DNA from: an uncultured Bdellovibrio sp.
GTDB lineage: Bacteria; Bdellovibrionota; Bdellovibrionia; Bdellovibrionales; Bdellovibrionaceae
Length of the DNA: 31,792 nt
Direction: 5' to 3'
NCBI RefSeq assembly: GCF_946478835.1
Contig: NZ_CAMLDV010000023.1
Span: 1-31,792, forward strand
Shown here: positions 16,181 to 25,342 of the stretch, one piece after another
Layout: the number at the start of each line of letters is the position of its first letter
Numbering within the stretch: the first letter of the stretch is position 1
Position numbers and translations under genes: made by a program
Notes under the pieces: generated by a model
The model's database searches: none
Seen by the model: only the letters and a program-made list of their open reading frames with translations
Told to the model about the DNA's origin: nothing

Positions 16181-19100
16181 CTATTTTTGCTTCAAGAGAG
16201 CTTTCTCAAGTCTTTCAAGACGCGCTTTCAAATCCTGATTTTCTTTTTCAAGTTTTTGCACGCGAGCTTCTGTTTCGGTTTGTACGCTGGCTACTTGTCG
16301 CGAAACTTGTTTTGCTTGAGCTTCGCAACGGTTTTGAGCATCAATACGTTCTTGATGTTCTTGTTTAAGAGCTTCGACTAAGACGGCGACGATATTTCCG
16401 TATTGAACGGCTTTGTATCCTGAGCTCGAGTCGGTGCGCACAAGTTCTGGATAAACTTTTTCAACTTCTTGTGCAATGAAACCCATGGTCTTTTGATCGT
16501 TTGCTTTCCAAGTGAAGTTCACACCGCGAAGCTGTAAAACTTTTTGAAGAGCTTCAGGTAAAGTCACGACATCTTTTTTAAGACGCGCATCTGAAGTATA
16601 CAAGAACTCTGTCGCTTTAACATTTCCCGCGACTTCTAATTTTTCGGAAGGCGAGGTCGTGCCGATTCCCACGTTTCCGGAATCCATAATGCGGAAGCGT
16701 TCTTGAGCTGCTCCTGTAGAGTCAGCAAGAGTGATTCCGAAAATGCCGCCGGAGCCCGTATTGTTCCGCATTGTCCAGACGGAGTTCTTCCAAGCTCCTC
16801 CGGTATAAAAATCCATATTTGTTACAGAGTAAGCCGCTGTCGAAGGATTTCTAAGAATGAAACCTGTTTCATTCGCGCTAGATCCCGCTGTCGTAATATC
16901 CAATCTAGCTGAGGGGATTGTTAACCCGATACCCACACCTGTCGTTGTGACGTTAAGACCACTGGTTGCAAGGCCACCAGGAGCGAGAGAAATTGTAGAG
17001 GCATCAATTTGTAGAGCATTGTAGGCGCTCGTGTTGCGATTGTATGAAGAGATGCCTGTGGCTCCGCCTGGCCAATCACCCGGCCAGATCTCAAGGCCTT
17101 CAGCTCCGCTTTTTGAAACAACAAATTTACCCAATGGATTTGTCGTTCCGATGCCAAGATTTCCCGCAGAGGTTACACGCACTTTTTCTGTGCCGGCTGT
17201 TGCTAAAGACAATGCATCCGCCGTTGGAGAATACATACCTGTATTAGGATCTGAAACAAAAGAGAAAGCAGGTGAACCTGCAGAACCAAGACTGCTGGAA
17301 GCAAAGCCCGCGGCCGTTGCAACTCCACCTACAGTCATATTATTTGTGACGGAAAGTCCCGTGCCTGCGCCGCTGGCTGTGAGAGTGCCTGTGAAAGTTT
17401 TGTTTCCGGCAATTGTAGTTTGATTTGTTGAAGTGTCAACATACGCTCCGGGATTGAATGCCGTTCCACCAATATTGATGGAAGTCGCATTGAACGAACC
17501 ATTCACGTCCAATGTATAACCTGGAGTCGTTGTGCCGATACCCACTTTGCCAGCGGTATCGATGCGAACTCTTTCAGAACCATTCACTGTAAATGTTGTC
17601 GGCGCATTTCCTGAAGTCAGGCCGAGGCCATTTCCTGAGAAAACTCGAATGTCATTGTTGGCTGGAGATGAGTCGCCAAAGAAACCGTACTCCGTTCCTG
17701 CCGAGTCGCGAAGACTTACGCCCGCTGTTGCTGCCACACCGGTGTCGTTGGAGTCTTCGATGGTTAAATAAGGAGTCGGGTATTTCACTGTAAAGACAGC
17801 AGGAAAAGTTGGTGCGGCTCCAGCGTAAATATAACCAGTTGATTGAACTGTGAATCTATTTGTAGATGCCGTAGAAATGCTCAATTCGTTGGCGGCGGAG
17901 CGATAGATACCTGTGTTAGGGCTTGAATTGAAGGCGAGGCTCGGGTTCGCAGCAGTACCGTCAGCAAGTTTTAATGGAGCTGTCATTGGAACTGTACCGT
18001 TTGCCAGTAAATCGCCGCCCGCAGGCCAAGCACTGCGGCAGTTTGTTCCGATACAAAGCTCCGTCCCTTTCACTCGTCCAGCGACTTCAAGCATTTCCGT
18101 CGGATTGTTTGTGCCAATACCTACGTTACCGTTGCGATCAATGCGCATTCTTTCTGTGCCGAGAGTGGTATTCTTAGTTGGTGTTGTATAAAAAATAATG
18201 TTTTGAGCGGCGGCCTGTGTAGACATATTCGTGCTACCACCCACAAGAACTTCATCGCGGTCCAAATAGGAGTTACCACCAATCAAAGTATAAACTTTAT
18301 CCGTCGCAGAATCATAAGCTGGAGCTTGCGCCAAAGACTCGTGTTTGTTCACTCCATTGCCGACGTAATCACCGAGTAAAATGGAAGTGTTTGTCGAGTT
18401 CGTGATATTCAGAGGAGCTGAAGGTGTCGCTGTTTTAATACCGACGTTTCCTGCATTATAGTAAATATTTGATCCCGAAGTGACCCACTGGCTGGCAGCT
18501 CCCGTCGGAAGAACAGAAGGATTTAATTTTCCACTGCCATCCAGTTGTGGAATCTGATTGGCTCCCGTTCCTGCATCAACAACAAGGTTTCCGGAGTTTG
18601 TTGTCAGACCATTGCCAATGCTAAGACCAATATTAGTTCCCGTATCAACGAGAGGGGCTGTCACGCCAAGAGTTGTGTAGGCTGCAGCTCCAGTGCGTTT
18701 CACAATACCTGTTGAGCTTAAAGACGCGATCTCAGTTGCGGAGACATCTCCATATTCAAGGCCTGAAGTCGTTGCTGAGTTGGCGCGCAGATATTTAAAA
18801 TCTGCTCCGACAGGAAGACGAATGTTATTTGTCGCATCACGGGTGACTAAATCACCTTTAGTCGTTAAAGGACTTAGAGCATTAAACGCGGCTTGCGCTG
18901 TTGTTTGTCCGGTTCCACCTTTGTTAATGGGAACCGCCGCACTTAAATTTGCAGGATTCAAATTGGTAACAAGGCTTCCATCCACAGCAGGAATCTGCGA
19001 AGAACCATTCAATTGAAGAATTTGGCCCGCTCCTGTGCCGACGTTGACATTGAGTGTGCCCACTGAAGTGATCGTTCCCCCAGGACCCGCACCCACATTA

Positions 19101-20443
19101 AGACCAGTGCCCGCAGTGACGGAAGTCACAGAGCCCGCACTGGCGGCAACCCACGAAAGATTTCCGCTTCCGTCGTTAGATAAAACTTTTCCAGCGCTGC
19201 TGGCGTTTGTTGGCCATACAACTGAGAAGTTCGCCGCTGCCGCCGGATCTAAATTAAATTTCACAGTCTTGTTTGAAGCATTGCGAATATATAAATCGGT
19301 CGCATAAGTTTCATTGGAGTTAATTTGATTTGCAGAAATATTGCGCGCAGAAAAGTCACCGCTAGAGTCACGTAAAACCAAAGTGTCTGGTGTATTTGCA
19401 GACGTGCCCGTTGTTGCCGAGTTTGCCACTTTTCCAGCTGTTGCGATGGTTGCAAGTTTTGTGTCGACAATCGCTGCTGTTGCAGAGATATCGGCATTCA
19501 CAATTTCGCCATCTTTGATTTTCGCGGATGTCACGGCGTTGTCGGCAAGTTTAGATTCGTCGATTTTTCCAGCACCCACAGTAGGATTTGGATAAGTGCC
19601 AGTAAGATCCCCGCCGGCGGCTCCGCTTGCAGGAATTCCAGAAATATCTACCTCTGTCACAGCCGTGATGCGACCTTTGTTGTCGTATGTGATTTGCGGA
19701 ACTTTTGTTGCAGTTCCTTTTGTACCGCCAGTCACAACGTCTTTTAAAGCGACAGAGCCTGTAGATGTGATCGTTCCACCGGTGAAATCGCTCGGCGAGA
19801 ATGCAATGGAAGTGACTCCGTTTGTTGCTGAAGTGATGTACTGGGTCGAGGAGCCATTGATCAAATCCATCAACTCATTAAAGTTGGCTACAGTTAAAGG
19901 CGCTACTGTGCCATCACTGACGCGCAAAAGATTTTGTGAAGTGTATCCAGAGATTTGATAAGACTCGATAGCAAAAGGAACGTAAGAAATATTTTGTGAA
20001 GGAATAGTTTCAATCGTCGGACTTGAAAGTGTGAGATCTTCAAAACTCACGACAATTTTACGATCGTCATCTGCATTCGGAGAATAAGTTCCGCCCGTAC
20101 AACCGGAAAGCCCCGTAAAGCTTCCACGATTTGTAAATACAGAACTAAGTGAAGAGCCAACATAGTTATGAATCTGTGGCGCTGGAGCAGAACCGATGTT
20201 TAAAGAGAAAACTCCAGAAGAAGAAGCGAGGTTGACGGTTTGTGTTTCTTGATAAAGAAGGCAGTCGTTGTAACTTTTAATTTCGATTGTGAAGCGAACG
20301 TTGCTGGAATCCAATGGAGTGCCATCAGGTTTTAAAATTCTTCCCTGGTAGGTAAGGCCGATGCCAGCAAAAGCTATGGAGTGCGAAAGAAAAACAACGG
20401 TCGCAATGATCCATTTTTGCAGGAACTTTCCGGTTACGTTCAT
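16181..20443 (-). CDS. Secreted trimeric-fibre adhesin with S74 intramolecular chaperone, MAT-like
   Basis: The 1,420-residue protein has a signal peptide (about 1-26, AFA before G27), an N-terminal beta domain starting 'GLTYQGRILKPDGTPLDS' (about 28-165), and a long Gly/Ser/Thr/Asn-rich shaft. At least six repeats of the type GNVGIGTTNP...L.VAG occur near residues 668, 775, 969, 1098, 1172 and 1258. The end is a Peptidase_S74 domain with S1284-D-A-R-L-K1289, the Ser-Lys spacing used for self-cleavage in phage endosialidase, followed by a coiled coil. Phage fibres of this class trimerise and then shed the chaperone. In Bdellovibrio, chimeric MAT fibres of this layout recognise prey, so a prey-binding role is inferred. 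The start ATG has GGAG eight to eleven bases upstream. Confidence 0.85.
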   Translation of the reverse strand: MNVTGKFLQKWIIATVVFLSHSIAFAGIGLTYQGRILKPDGTPLDSSNVRFTIEIKSYNDCLLYQETQTVNLASSSGVFSLNIGSAPAPQIHNYVGSSLSSVFTNRGSFTGLSGCTGGTYSPNADDDRKIVVSFEDLTLSSPTIETIPSQNISYVPFAIESYQISGYTSQNLLRVSDGTVAPLTVANFNELMDLINGSSTQYITSATNGVTSIAFSPSDFTGGTITSTGSVALKDVVTGGTKGTATKVPQITYDNKGRITAVTEVDISGIPASGAAGGDLTGTYPNPTVGAGKIDESKLADNAVTSAKIKDGEIVNADISATAAIVDTKLATIATAGKVANSATTGTSANTPDTLVLRDSSGDFSARNISANQINSNETYATDLYIRNASNKTVKFNLDPAAAANFSVVWPTNASSAGKVLSNDGSGNLSWVAASAGSVTSVTAGTGLNVGAGPGGTITSVGTLNVNVGTGAGQILQLNGSSQIPAVDGSLVTNLNPANLSAAVPINKGGTGQTTAQAAFNALSPLTTKGDLVTRDATNNIRLPVGADFKYLRANSATTSGLEYGDVSATEIASLSSTGIVKRTGAAAYTTLGVTAPLVDTGTNIGLSIGNGLTTNSGNLVVDAGTGANQIPQLDGSGKLNPSVLPTGAASQWVTSGSNIYYNAGNVGIKTATPSAPLNITNSTNTSILLGDYVGNGVNKHESLAQAPAYDSATDKVYTLIGGNSYLDRDEVLVGGSTNMSTQAAAQNIIFYTTPTKNTTLGTERMRIDRNGNVGIGTNNPTEMLEVAGRVKGTELCIGTNCRSAWPAGGDLLANGTVPMTAPLKLADGTAANPSLAFNSSPNTGIYRSAANELSISTASTNRFTVQSTGYIYAGAAPTFPAVFTVKYPTPYLTIEDSNDTGVAATAGVSLRDSAGTEYGFFGDSSPANNDIRVFSGNGLGLTSGNAPTTFTVNGSERVRIDTAGKVGIGTTTPGYTLDVNGSFNATSINIGGTAFNPGAYVDTSTNQTTIAGNKTFTGTLTASGAGTGLSVTNNMTVGGVATAAGFASSSLGSAGSPAFSFVSDPNTGMYSPTADALSLATAGTEKVRVTSAGNLGIGTTNPLGKFVVSKSGAEGLEIWPGDWPGGATGISSYNRNTSAYNALQIDASTISLAPGGLATSGLNVTTTGVGIGLTIPSARLDITTAGSSANETGFILRNPSTAAYSVTNMDFYTGGAWKNSVWTMRNNTGSGGIFGITLADSTGAAQERFRIMDSGNVGIGTTSPSEKLEVAGNVKATEFLYTSDARLKKDVVTLPEALQKVLQLRGVNFTWKANDQKTMGFIAQEVEKVYPELVRTDSSSGYKAVQYGNIVAVLVEALKQEHQERIDAQNRCEAQAKQVSRQVASVQTETEARVQKLEKENQDLKARLERLEKALLKQK

Positions 20444-20467
20444 AAAGTTCTCCGTTTTATAGAGAAC

Positions 20468-20494
20468 TTATCGGTATTTACGGATCTTTTTTTG
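20468..20494 (-). promoter_or_regulatory. FliA (sigma-28)-like promoter of the fibre gene
   Basis: On the minus strand CAAA, a 15-base spacer, and ACCGATAA (plus positions 20468-20475) match TAAA-N15-GCCGATAA at 3 of 4 and 7 of 8. Transcription would begin about 20 bases before ATG 20443, leaving a short leader that contains the ribosome binding site. A TATAAA further down (plus 20457-20462) has no good -35. Confidence 0.4.
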
Positions 20495-20583
20495 AATGGA
20501 TTCGAGCGCTTATAGAGGAAAACTCATTAAATATTTGCCAAGTTTTCACAAGCAACGTCTCAGTTTGAGAAACTCTCGACCTT

Positions 20584-21567
20584 TTATCTGAGCTTTCGTT
20601 TTAGATTATTAACGATAGTCCAGTTGCGGGCCAAAGATTCCACGTCCTCCAAAGAGATCATGATGTAGACGCCTTGCTCATCCATGATCTTCTCTGTGAG
20701 ATATTTTTTCTCAATCAAAGGATTCACGTCGTCAGAGCGAATGAGGTTTCCTGTTTCTTTCATGGATTCATTTTGTACATCATTCAAATTCACTTTGCGG
20801 AAACCTTTGTTGTTAGGTTCCACTCGGCGCGCGAATAAAAGAATTCCATTAAGAACTTTTACTTCGGCATCGGTCAAAGCCGGCAAGCGGTCTTTTTCCT
20901 GTTTAAAGAGCCACTCGTTATACCAATCCACGAAAGAAAAAAGTTCCTGAGGTTTGGAGTTGATGATTTTCTGAGTTCCATCACCACGGTCTTCTTGCAC
21001 GATATAACCGAGATCCGTCAAAGCATTCACCACGCTTTGCATTTTGTTGGTGGCTTCCTGGAAAATTTGAATTGTGTAGTTGCGAAGAAGAACAGAAGAA
21101 AAACTAACACCGCCGCCTTCTTCCGGTTTTCCATATTTGTGACCGACAAGATTTAAGATCGAAATATATTTATTCACGATATGAGGCGGGAAGCGCTCTT
21201 CATCAGGGTTGGCGTTTTCAAGAATTTTAATTTTCTTATTCGCCTCACGCAGATTTTCATTCAGCGTTTTCATGATCGCGCGCACCCACACAGGCAGCTG
21301 ATCCATTTGTTTTGTCAGAGACTCATAGGGGAGAGCGATCACTTCAGAATCTTTTGTCGCCTTTACATTGGCACTGCGAGGTTTGTTGTCGAAGAGAGCC
21401 ATTTCTCCCACCATCGCGCCTGCATTGATTTCTGCAAGAACGACTTCGGAAGTGCCTTTGGTTTTTGTAACCGCAAAAGTTCCAGATTTAATGATGTACA
21501 TAGCATCAGGTGCATCGCCATCACGAAACAAGTAAGTATCTTTTGCGATTTTTTTAGCTTCAGCCAC
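20584..21567 (-). CDS. Cyclic-nucleotide-binding domain protein with unrecognised C-terminal half
   Basis: Residues about 8-105 form a cyclic-nucleotide-binding domain: 'YLFRDGDAPDAMYIIKSGTFAV', then the phosphate-binding cassette GEMALFDNKPRSANV with E55 and R64 present, so ligand binding looks possible. Residues 140-327 are helical and not recognised as the usual Crp helix-turn-helix; 'VVNALTDLGYIVQED' and 'VNPLIEKKYLTEKIMDEQGVYIMI' could be winged-helix-like elements. It may sense cAMP, cGMP or another nucleotide. The start appears to be GTG at 21567 with GAGAGG upstream. It precedes the fibre gene on the same strand with a 140-bp gap, so co-regulation is possible but not shown. Confidence 0.82.
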   Translation of the reverse strand: MAEAKKIAKDTYLFRDGDAPDAMYIIKSGTFAVTKTKGTSEVVLAEINAGAMVGEMALFDNKPRSANVKATKDSEVIALPYESLTKQMDQLPVWVRAIMKTLNENLREANKKIKILENANPDEERFPPHIVNKYISILNLVGHKYGKPEEGGGVSFSSVLLRNYTIQIFQEATNKMQSVVNALTDLGYIVQEDRGDGTQKIINSKPQELFSFVDWYNEWLFKQEKDRLPALTDAEVKVLNGILLFARRVEPNNKGFRKVNLNDVQNESMKETGNLIRSDDVNPLIEKKYLTEKIMDEQGVYIMISLEDVESLARNWTIVNNLKRKLR

Positions 21568-21632
21568 GTGCAGACCTCTCTTGATTGAAATTTATTATCT
21601 CATCAAAAAAGAGAGAGCTGCAATAGGATGGG

Positions 21633-21638
21633 ATTATA
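21633..21638 (-). promoter_or_regulatory. Perfect -10 box before the CNB gene
   Basis: TATAAT is read on the minus strand about 66 bases before the gene start. The -35 position falls in the hairpin at 21646-21668 and does not match consensus, so an activator may be needed if this is a promoter. Confidence 0.3.
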
Positions 21639-21645
21639 TCGAGAC

Positions 21646-21668
21646 AACCCCGACCTTAGATCGGGGTT
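21646..21668 (-). terminator. Hairpin after scoB, atypical terminator
   Basis: AACCCCGA (21646-21653) pairs with TCGGGGTT (21661-21668) around CCTTAGA, just past the scoB stop. The T-run lies on the plus-strand side, so for scoB transcripts the hairpin is preceded by A-rich sequence and lacks the usual U-tail. Confidence 0.4.
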
Positions 21669-21676
21669 GGATTTTT

Positions 21677-22333
21677 TTAGAATTTCATGGGTTTGCAGTC
21701 AGGAGCGATTGTCATCTTTCCTTCCGTGGCCGCAAGAACTTTCTCAGGGCTCAAGTCAGGAGCGTATTCTTTGAGGACAAATCCTTGTGGAGTCACCTCG
21801 ATCACGCCGAAATCGCTGACGATTTTTTTGATACAGTTCACACCTGTTAAAGGAAGCGTGCACTTTTTACGAAGTTTAGAGTTTCCTTCTTTATCCGTGT
21901 GTTGCATGGCCACGATCACATTGCGAGCGCCCGCAACAAGATCCATGGCGCCGCCCATACCTTTCACCATTTTGCCTGGAACCATCCAGTTCGCGATGCT
22001 GCCCGTTTCATCAACTTCCATCGCACCCAAAACAGTGAGGTCCACGTGACCACCGCGAATCATCGCAAAGCTGTCAGCGCTTGAAAAGAAACTGGCTCCT
22101 GGAAGAGCTGTCACAGTTTGTTTTCCAGCGTTGATAAGGTCCGGATCGACTTCGGATTCACGAGGGAAAGGCCCCATTCCCAAAAGACCGTTCTCGCTTT
22201 GTAACATAACGAATTTGTCTTTCGGGATGTAGTTGGCAACCAAAGTAGGAATACCAATTCCCAAATTTACGCAGTAACCATCTTCAACTTCTTGAGCAAT
22301 ACGCTGAGCGATTTGTTCTCTGTTTAAAGGCAT
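21677..22333 (-). CDS. scoB: 3-oxoacid (succinyl-CoA:acetoacetate) CoA-transferase subunit B
   Basis: The 218-residue B subunit carries the catalytic glutamate E47 in QSENGLLGMGP, which forms the CoA thioester intermediate, and GIGIPTLVANYIP near the start. With subunit A it moves CoA from succinyl-CoA to acetoacetate. The size and motifs match bacterial ScoB/AtoA-type proteins; substrate choice between acetoacetate and other short 3-oxoacids cannot be read from sequence. It is the last gene of a three-gene operon, two bases after scoA. Confidence 0.93.
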   Translation of the reverse strand: MPLNREQIAQRIAQEVEDGYCVNLGIGIPTLVANYIPKDKFVMLQSENGLLGMGPFPRESEVDPDLINAGKQTVTALPGASFFSSADSFAMIRGGHVDLTVLGAMEVDETGSIANWMVPGKMVKGMGGAMDLVAGARNVIVAMQHTDKEGNSKLRKKCTLPLTGVNCIKKIVSDFGVIEVTPQGFVLKEYAPDLSPEKVLAATEGKMTIAPDCKPMKF

Positions 22334-22335
22334 GA

Positions 22336-23034
22336 CTAATCCTTTCTCACCGTTTTTTGCTCGATACGTTTTTCGTAATTCGTACCTTGGAAGATACGTT
22401 GCACGTAAACGCCCGGAGTGTGAACTTGATCTGGATCGAGTTCGCCAATTTCAACCAACTCTTCAACTTCAACCACCGTGATTTTACCCGCTGTTGCGGC
22501 CATCGGATTAAAATTGCGAGCGGTTTTTCTGAAAATCAAATTTCCGAACTTGTCGCCCTTCCAGGCTTTGACGAAAGCAAAGTCGCCTTTGATCCCGCGC
22601 TCAAGAACGTAATCGCGTCCGTCGAATTGTTTGATTTCTTTTCCTTCAGCAACCAAAGTTCCTACTCCTGTCGGTGTGTAGAAACCAGCGATCCCCGCAC
22701 CACCGGCGCGGATACGCTCTGCCAAAGTTCCTTGAGGGCAGAATTCCAATTCGAGTTCGCCACTCATGTAGAGTTTTTCAAAAAGAGCATTTTCGCCCAC
22801 GTAAGAAGAAATCATTTTTTTGATCTGACGGTTTTGCAAAAGCTGACCCAAACCAAAATCATCCACACCGGCATTGTTAGAAACACAAGTGAGATTTTTA
22901 ACGCCCATGTCGCGCAAGACGGCGATGCAATTCTCGGGGATTCCGCAAAGGCCGAATCCACCAAGAACCAAAGTCATTCCATCTTTAACGTCAAAGAGCG
23001 CACTCTTTGCATCTTTAAAGACTTTTTTGCTCAT
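22336..23034 (-). CDS. scoA: 3-oxoacid (succinyl-CoA:acetoacetate) CoA-transferase subunit A
   Basis: The 232-residue A subunit has the glycine-rich CoA-binding segment [16 protein letters not shown] (about 22-37), '[15 protein letters not shown]' and '[10 protein letters not shown]'. It pairs with ScoB to activate acetoacetate. Five bases separate it from the thiolase, so the operon order is thiolase, scoA, scoB, which gives acetoacetate to acetoacetyl-CoA to two acetyl-CoA. In a predator, ketone bodies or stored hydroxybutyrate of prey are possible sources (inference). Confidence 0.93.
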   Translation of the reverse strand: MSKKVFKDAKSALFDVKDGMTLVLGGFGLCGIPENCIAVLRDMGVKNLTCVSNNAGVDDFGLGQLLQNRQIKKMISSYVGENALFEKLYMSGELELEFCPQGTLAERIRAGGAGIAGFYTPTGVGTLVAEGKEIKQFDGRDYVLERGIKGDFAFVKAWKGDKFGNLIFRKTARNFNPMAATAGKITVVEVEELVEIGELDPDQVHTPGVYVQRIFQGTNYEKRIEQKTVRKD

Positions 23035-23039
23035 AAGGC

Positions 23040-24215
23040 TTAAACCTTCTCAATGATCAAGGCGACAGCTTCACCGCCACCGATGCACAAAGTTGCAAGA
23101 CCATAGCGCTTATTGTGTGTGTGAAGAGCATGAACAAGAGTGGCCAAGATGCGAGCGCCAGAAGCACCGATCGGGTGACCGATAGCCACGGCACCACCGT
23201 GGATGTTTACTTTTGCCGCTGGGATTTCAAGTTCTTTCATCGCCACTTGAGTCACAACTGCAAACGCTTCGTTGATCTCCCAAAGATCGATATCCGCAAT
23301 CTTAAGACCGGCTTTGTTCAAAGCACCACGGATCGCGCCCACAGGAGCTGTCGTGAAGTATTTTGGATCGTGCGCGAATGTTCCGTGCGCTACGATTTTT
23401 GCCAAAGGTTTGATGCCGCGTTTTTTCGCTTCGCTTTCTGCCATCAAAACGTGAGCCGCAGCTCCGTCATTGATTTTAGAAGCGTTCGCCGCAGTGATTG
23501 TTCCCGCTTTATCGAAAGCAGGTTTCAAACCAGGAATTTTATCGAAGTTTGTATTGAACGGCTCTTCATCTTTATCAATTGTTACAGCGCCTTTTTTGCC
23601 TTCAACAACAACGGCTGCGATTTCATTTTTGAAAAGGCCTTTGTTCCAGGCGTCTTGCGCTTTTTTGTAAGAGTCGATCGCGAAAGCATCTTGTTCTTCA
23701 CGAGTGAAGCCATGTTCTTTTACACAGATCTCTGCCGCATTTCCCATGTGGAAATTGTTGTACGGATCCCAAAGACCGTCTTTGATCATGGAGTCTGTCA
23801 TTTGTGTCGGTCCCATGCGGTAACCAGAGCGAGAATTTTCAAGCAAGTGCGGTGCCAAAGTCATGTTCTCTTGACCACCAGCCACGGCGATTTTTGTATT
23901 ACCAAGGGCGATAGAATCTGCCGCCAACATCACAGCTTTAAGGCCAGATCCGCAAACTTTATTGATCGTCATGCATGGAGTTGAATTTTTAAGTCCAGCG
24001 TACAACGCCGCTTGACGAGCGGGAGCTTGACCAACACCTGCAGTCAAAACTTCACCCATAATGCATTCGTCGATTTCATTTGCGGAAACACCCGCACGAG
24101 AAATAGCTTCTTTAATAGCAATTGCACCGAGCTTTGGTGCAGCAAGAGTAGAGTAACCACCTTGGAACGTTGCTACAGGAGTTCTTACGCTGCTCACAAT
24201 TACGACATTTTCCAT
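23040..24215 (-). CDS. Acetyl-CoA acetyltransferase (thiolase)
   Basis: This is a complete 391-residue thiolase. C88 in [11 protein letters not shown] is the acyl-accepting cysteine, H347 in [16 protein letters not shown] and C377 in CIGGGEA complete the site, and NEAFA near 315 is the conserved loop. It joins or splits acetoacetyl-CoA and acetyl-CoA. Being first in an operon with scoA and scoB argues for breakdown of acetoacetate; a reverse biosynthetic role is chemically possible. The gene is divergent from the secreted protein at 24297 across an 81-bp region. Confidence 0.95.
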   Translation of the reverse strand: MENVVIVSSVRTPVATFQGGYSTLAAPKLGAIAIKEAISRAGVSANEIDECIMGEVLTAGVGQAPARQAALYAGLKNSTPCMTINKVCGSGLKAVMLAADSIALGNTKIAVAGGQENMTLAPHLLENSRSGYRMGPTQMTDSMIKDGLWDPYNNFHMGNAAEICVKEHGFTREEQDAFAIDSYKKAQDAWNKGLFKNEIAAVVVEGKKGAVTIDKDEEPFNTNFDKIPGLKPAFDKAGTITAANASKINDGAAAHVLMAESEAKKRGIKPLAKIVAHGTFAHDPKYFTTAPVGAIRGALNKAGLKIADIDLWEINEAFAVVTQVAMKELEIPAAKVNIHGGAVAIGHPIGASGARILATLVHALHTHNKRYGLATLCIGGGEAVALIIEKV

Positions 24216-24232
24216 TTTTCACCTCTATTAGT

Positions 24233-24261
24233 TTGTAAATGCCCGCATACTTTTTTATATT
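24233..24261 (+). promoter_or_regulatory. Probable promoter of the secreted beta-repeat protein
   Basis: TTGTAA (24233-24238) and TATATT (24256-24261) are 17 bases apart; they match sigma-70 consensus at 4 of 6 and 5 of 6 bases. A 30-base leader with AGGGGG follows before ATG 24297. Confidence 0.55.
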
Positions 24262-24296
24262 TTAACGACAGAGTCAAACTTGTAGGGGGTCAACGC

Positions 24297-25277
24297 ATGT
24301 CAGCGATCAGCATCATTCTCGCTCATCTTCTATTTCATCCTGTTATGGCAGCCACTTATGAAGTCCCTGTCGCAGAGGGAGATCGTCTGGTCCTCAAAGG
24401 ATTAGAAGCCCAGGTGCAGGTTGTGGGACAGGTCGGCAATTCTTTGAAAGTATCGGGCGTAGAAGAGTCCGGCACCGAGGGCGTTTTTGTCGTTACAAAA
24501 AAAGATAATATCATCGAAGTGAAAATGAATGAATATGCCGGGAAAAGATCCTGGCTGAACATCTTGCCCAAAGCCGTTTCACAAATGAAAAAAATTGAAA
24601 TTTGGGGACCTTCTATTCCTGCTGACATTCAGTTGCGCGGCGGCTCGGTGGTCGCACAAAAATGGAGCAAAGACTTGAAAGTGAGCGTGACTCAAGGGCG
24701 TGTCAGTTCCGTGGGCGGAGCGGGTTCCTTGCAAGTGTACGTGCAAAAAGGTGACGTGAATATTCAAGATCATACGGGCAAAGTGTCAGCGGACTCTTAT
24801 TCAGGTTCTATGGCTCTTAAAAACGTTCAAGGCGATGTGGACGCGAGTCTTTTTGCGGGTTCGTTGAATATTGAAAAGGTGAGAGGATTCCTGTCTCTTT
24901 TGACTCAGCAATCCAATAGCAAAGTGAATTTGAGCAGCGGTACAATTCAGTTTGAAAACGGCAAAGGCACGATGAATATTCAAGCGTTCCAAGGCCGCAT
25001 GGAAGGACAAAATCAAGAAGGCGCTGTCGCGATCACGATGCTTTTGGACTCGGAAGTCGACGTGAAAACGAAATCAGGAAAGGTGAGTGTGCAAACGCCG
25101 CCATCATCGGGCGCGTCTTTGAATTTGCTCACAACAGAAGGGGAAATCCTAGTTCCCTCAGAAATCAAAGTGACTAAATTAAGTGCAGAGAAAAGTGTTC
25201 GTGGGCGCTTGCGGGGCGACGCACAAAGAGGTAGTATTTTTGTGCGCAGTCAAGACGGCACAATTTCAGTGAAATGA
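24297..25277 (+). CDS. Secreted DUF4097-like beta-solenoid protein
   Basis: The 326-residue protein starts with a signal peptide (about 1-19, ending in PVMA). The rest shows repeating short beta strands with alternating hydrophobic residues and turns such as 'GDVNIQDHTGKVSADSYSG', 'GDVDASLFAGSLNIEKVRG' and 'GKVSVQTPPSSGASLNLLTTEGEI'. This is the style of DUF4097/putative adhesin-type right-handed beta-helix proteins. It is probably periplasmic or at the outer surface; there is no membrane anchor. The open frame extends further upstream, but ATG 24297 has AGGGGG nearby and begins the signal peptide. Its role is unknown. Confidence 0.78.
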   Translation: MSAISIILAHLLFHPVMAATYEVPVAEGDRLVLKGLEAQVQVVGQVGNSLKVSGVEESGTEGVFVVTKKDNIIEVKMNEYAGKRSWLNILPKAVSQMKKIEIWGPSIPADIQLRGGSVVAQKWSKDLKVSVTQGRVSSVGGAGSLQVYVQKGDVNIQDHTGKVSADSYSGSMALKNVQGDVDASLFAGSLNIEKVRGFLSLLTQQSNSKVNLSSGTIQFENGKGTMNIQAFQGRMEGQNQEGAVAITMLLDSEVDVKTKSGKVSVQTPPSSGASLNLLTTEGEILVPSEIKVTKLSAEKSVRGRLRGDAQRGSIFVRSQDGTISVK

Positions 25278-25342
25278 GTTGACGCCCCTCTTTAAATGAT
25301 TCATTCATGAAATTGAAGTTAAAGAACACCCTAGGTAAAATT

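Noticed and set aside
16181..20443. Repeated motifs in the fibre gene, as a CRISPR or satellite array
   Set aside because: The repeats are protein-level (GIGTT-type) with irregular spacing of about 220-580 bp and poor DNA identity.
23115..23984. A 289-codon plus-strand frame inside the thiolase gene
   Set aside because: The thiolase on the other strand is complete with all catalytic residues. The antisense product is compositionally odd and unsupported.
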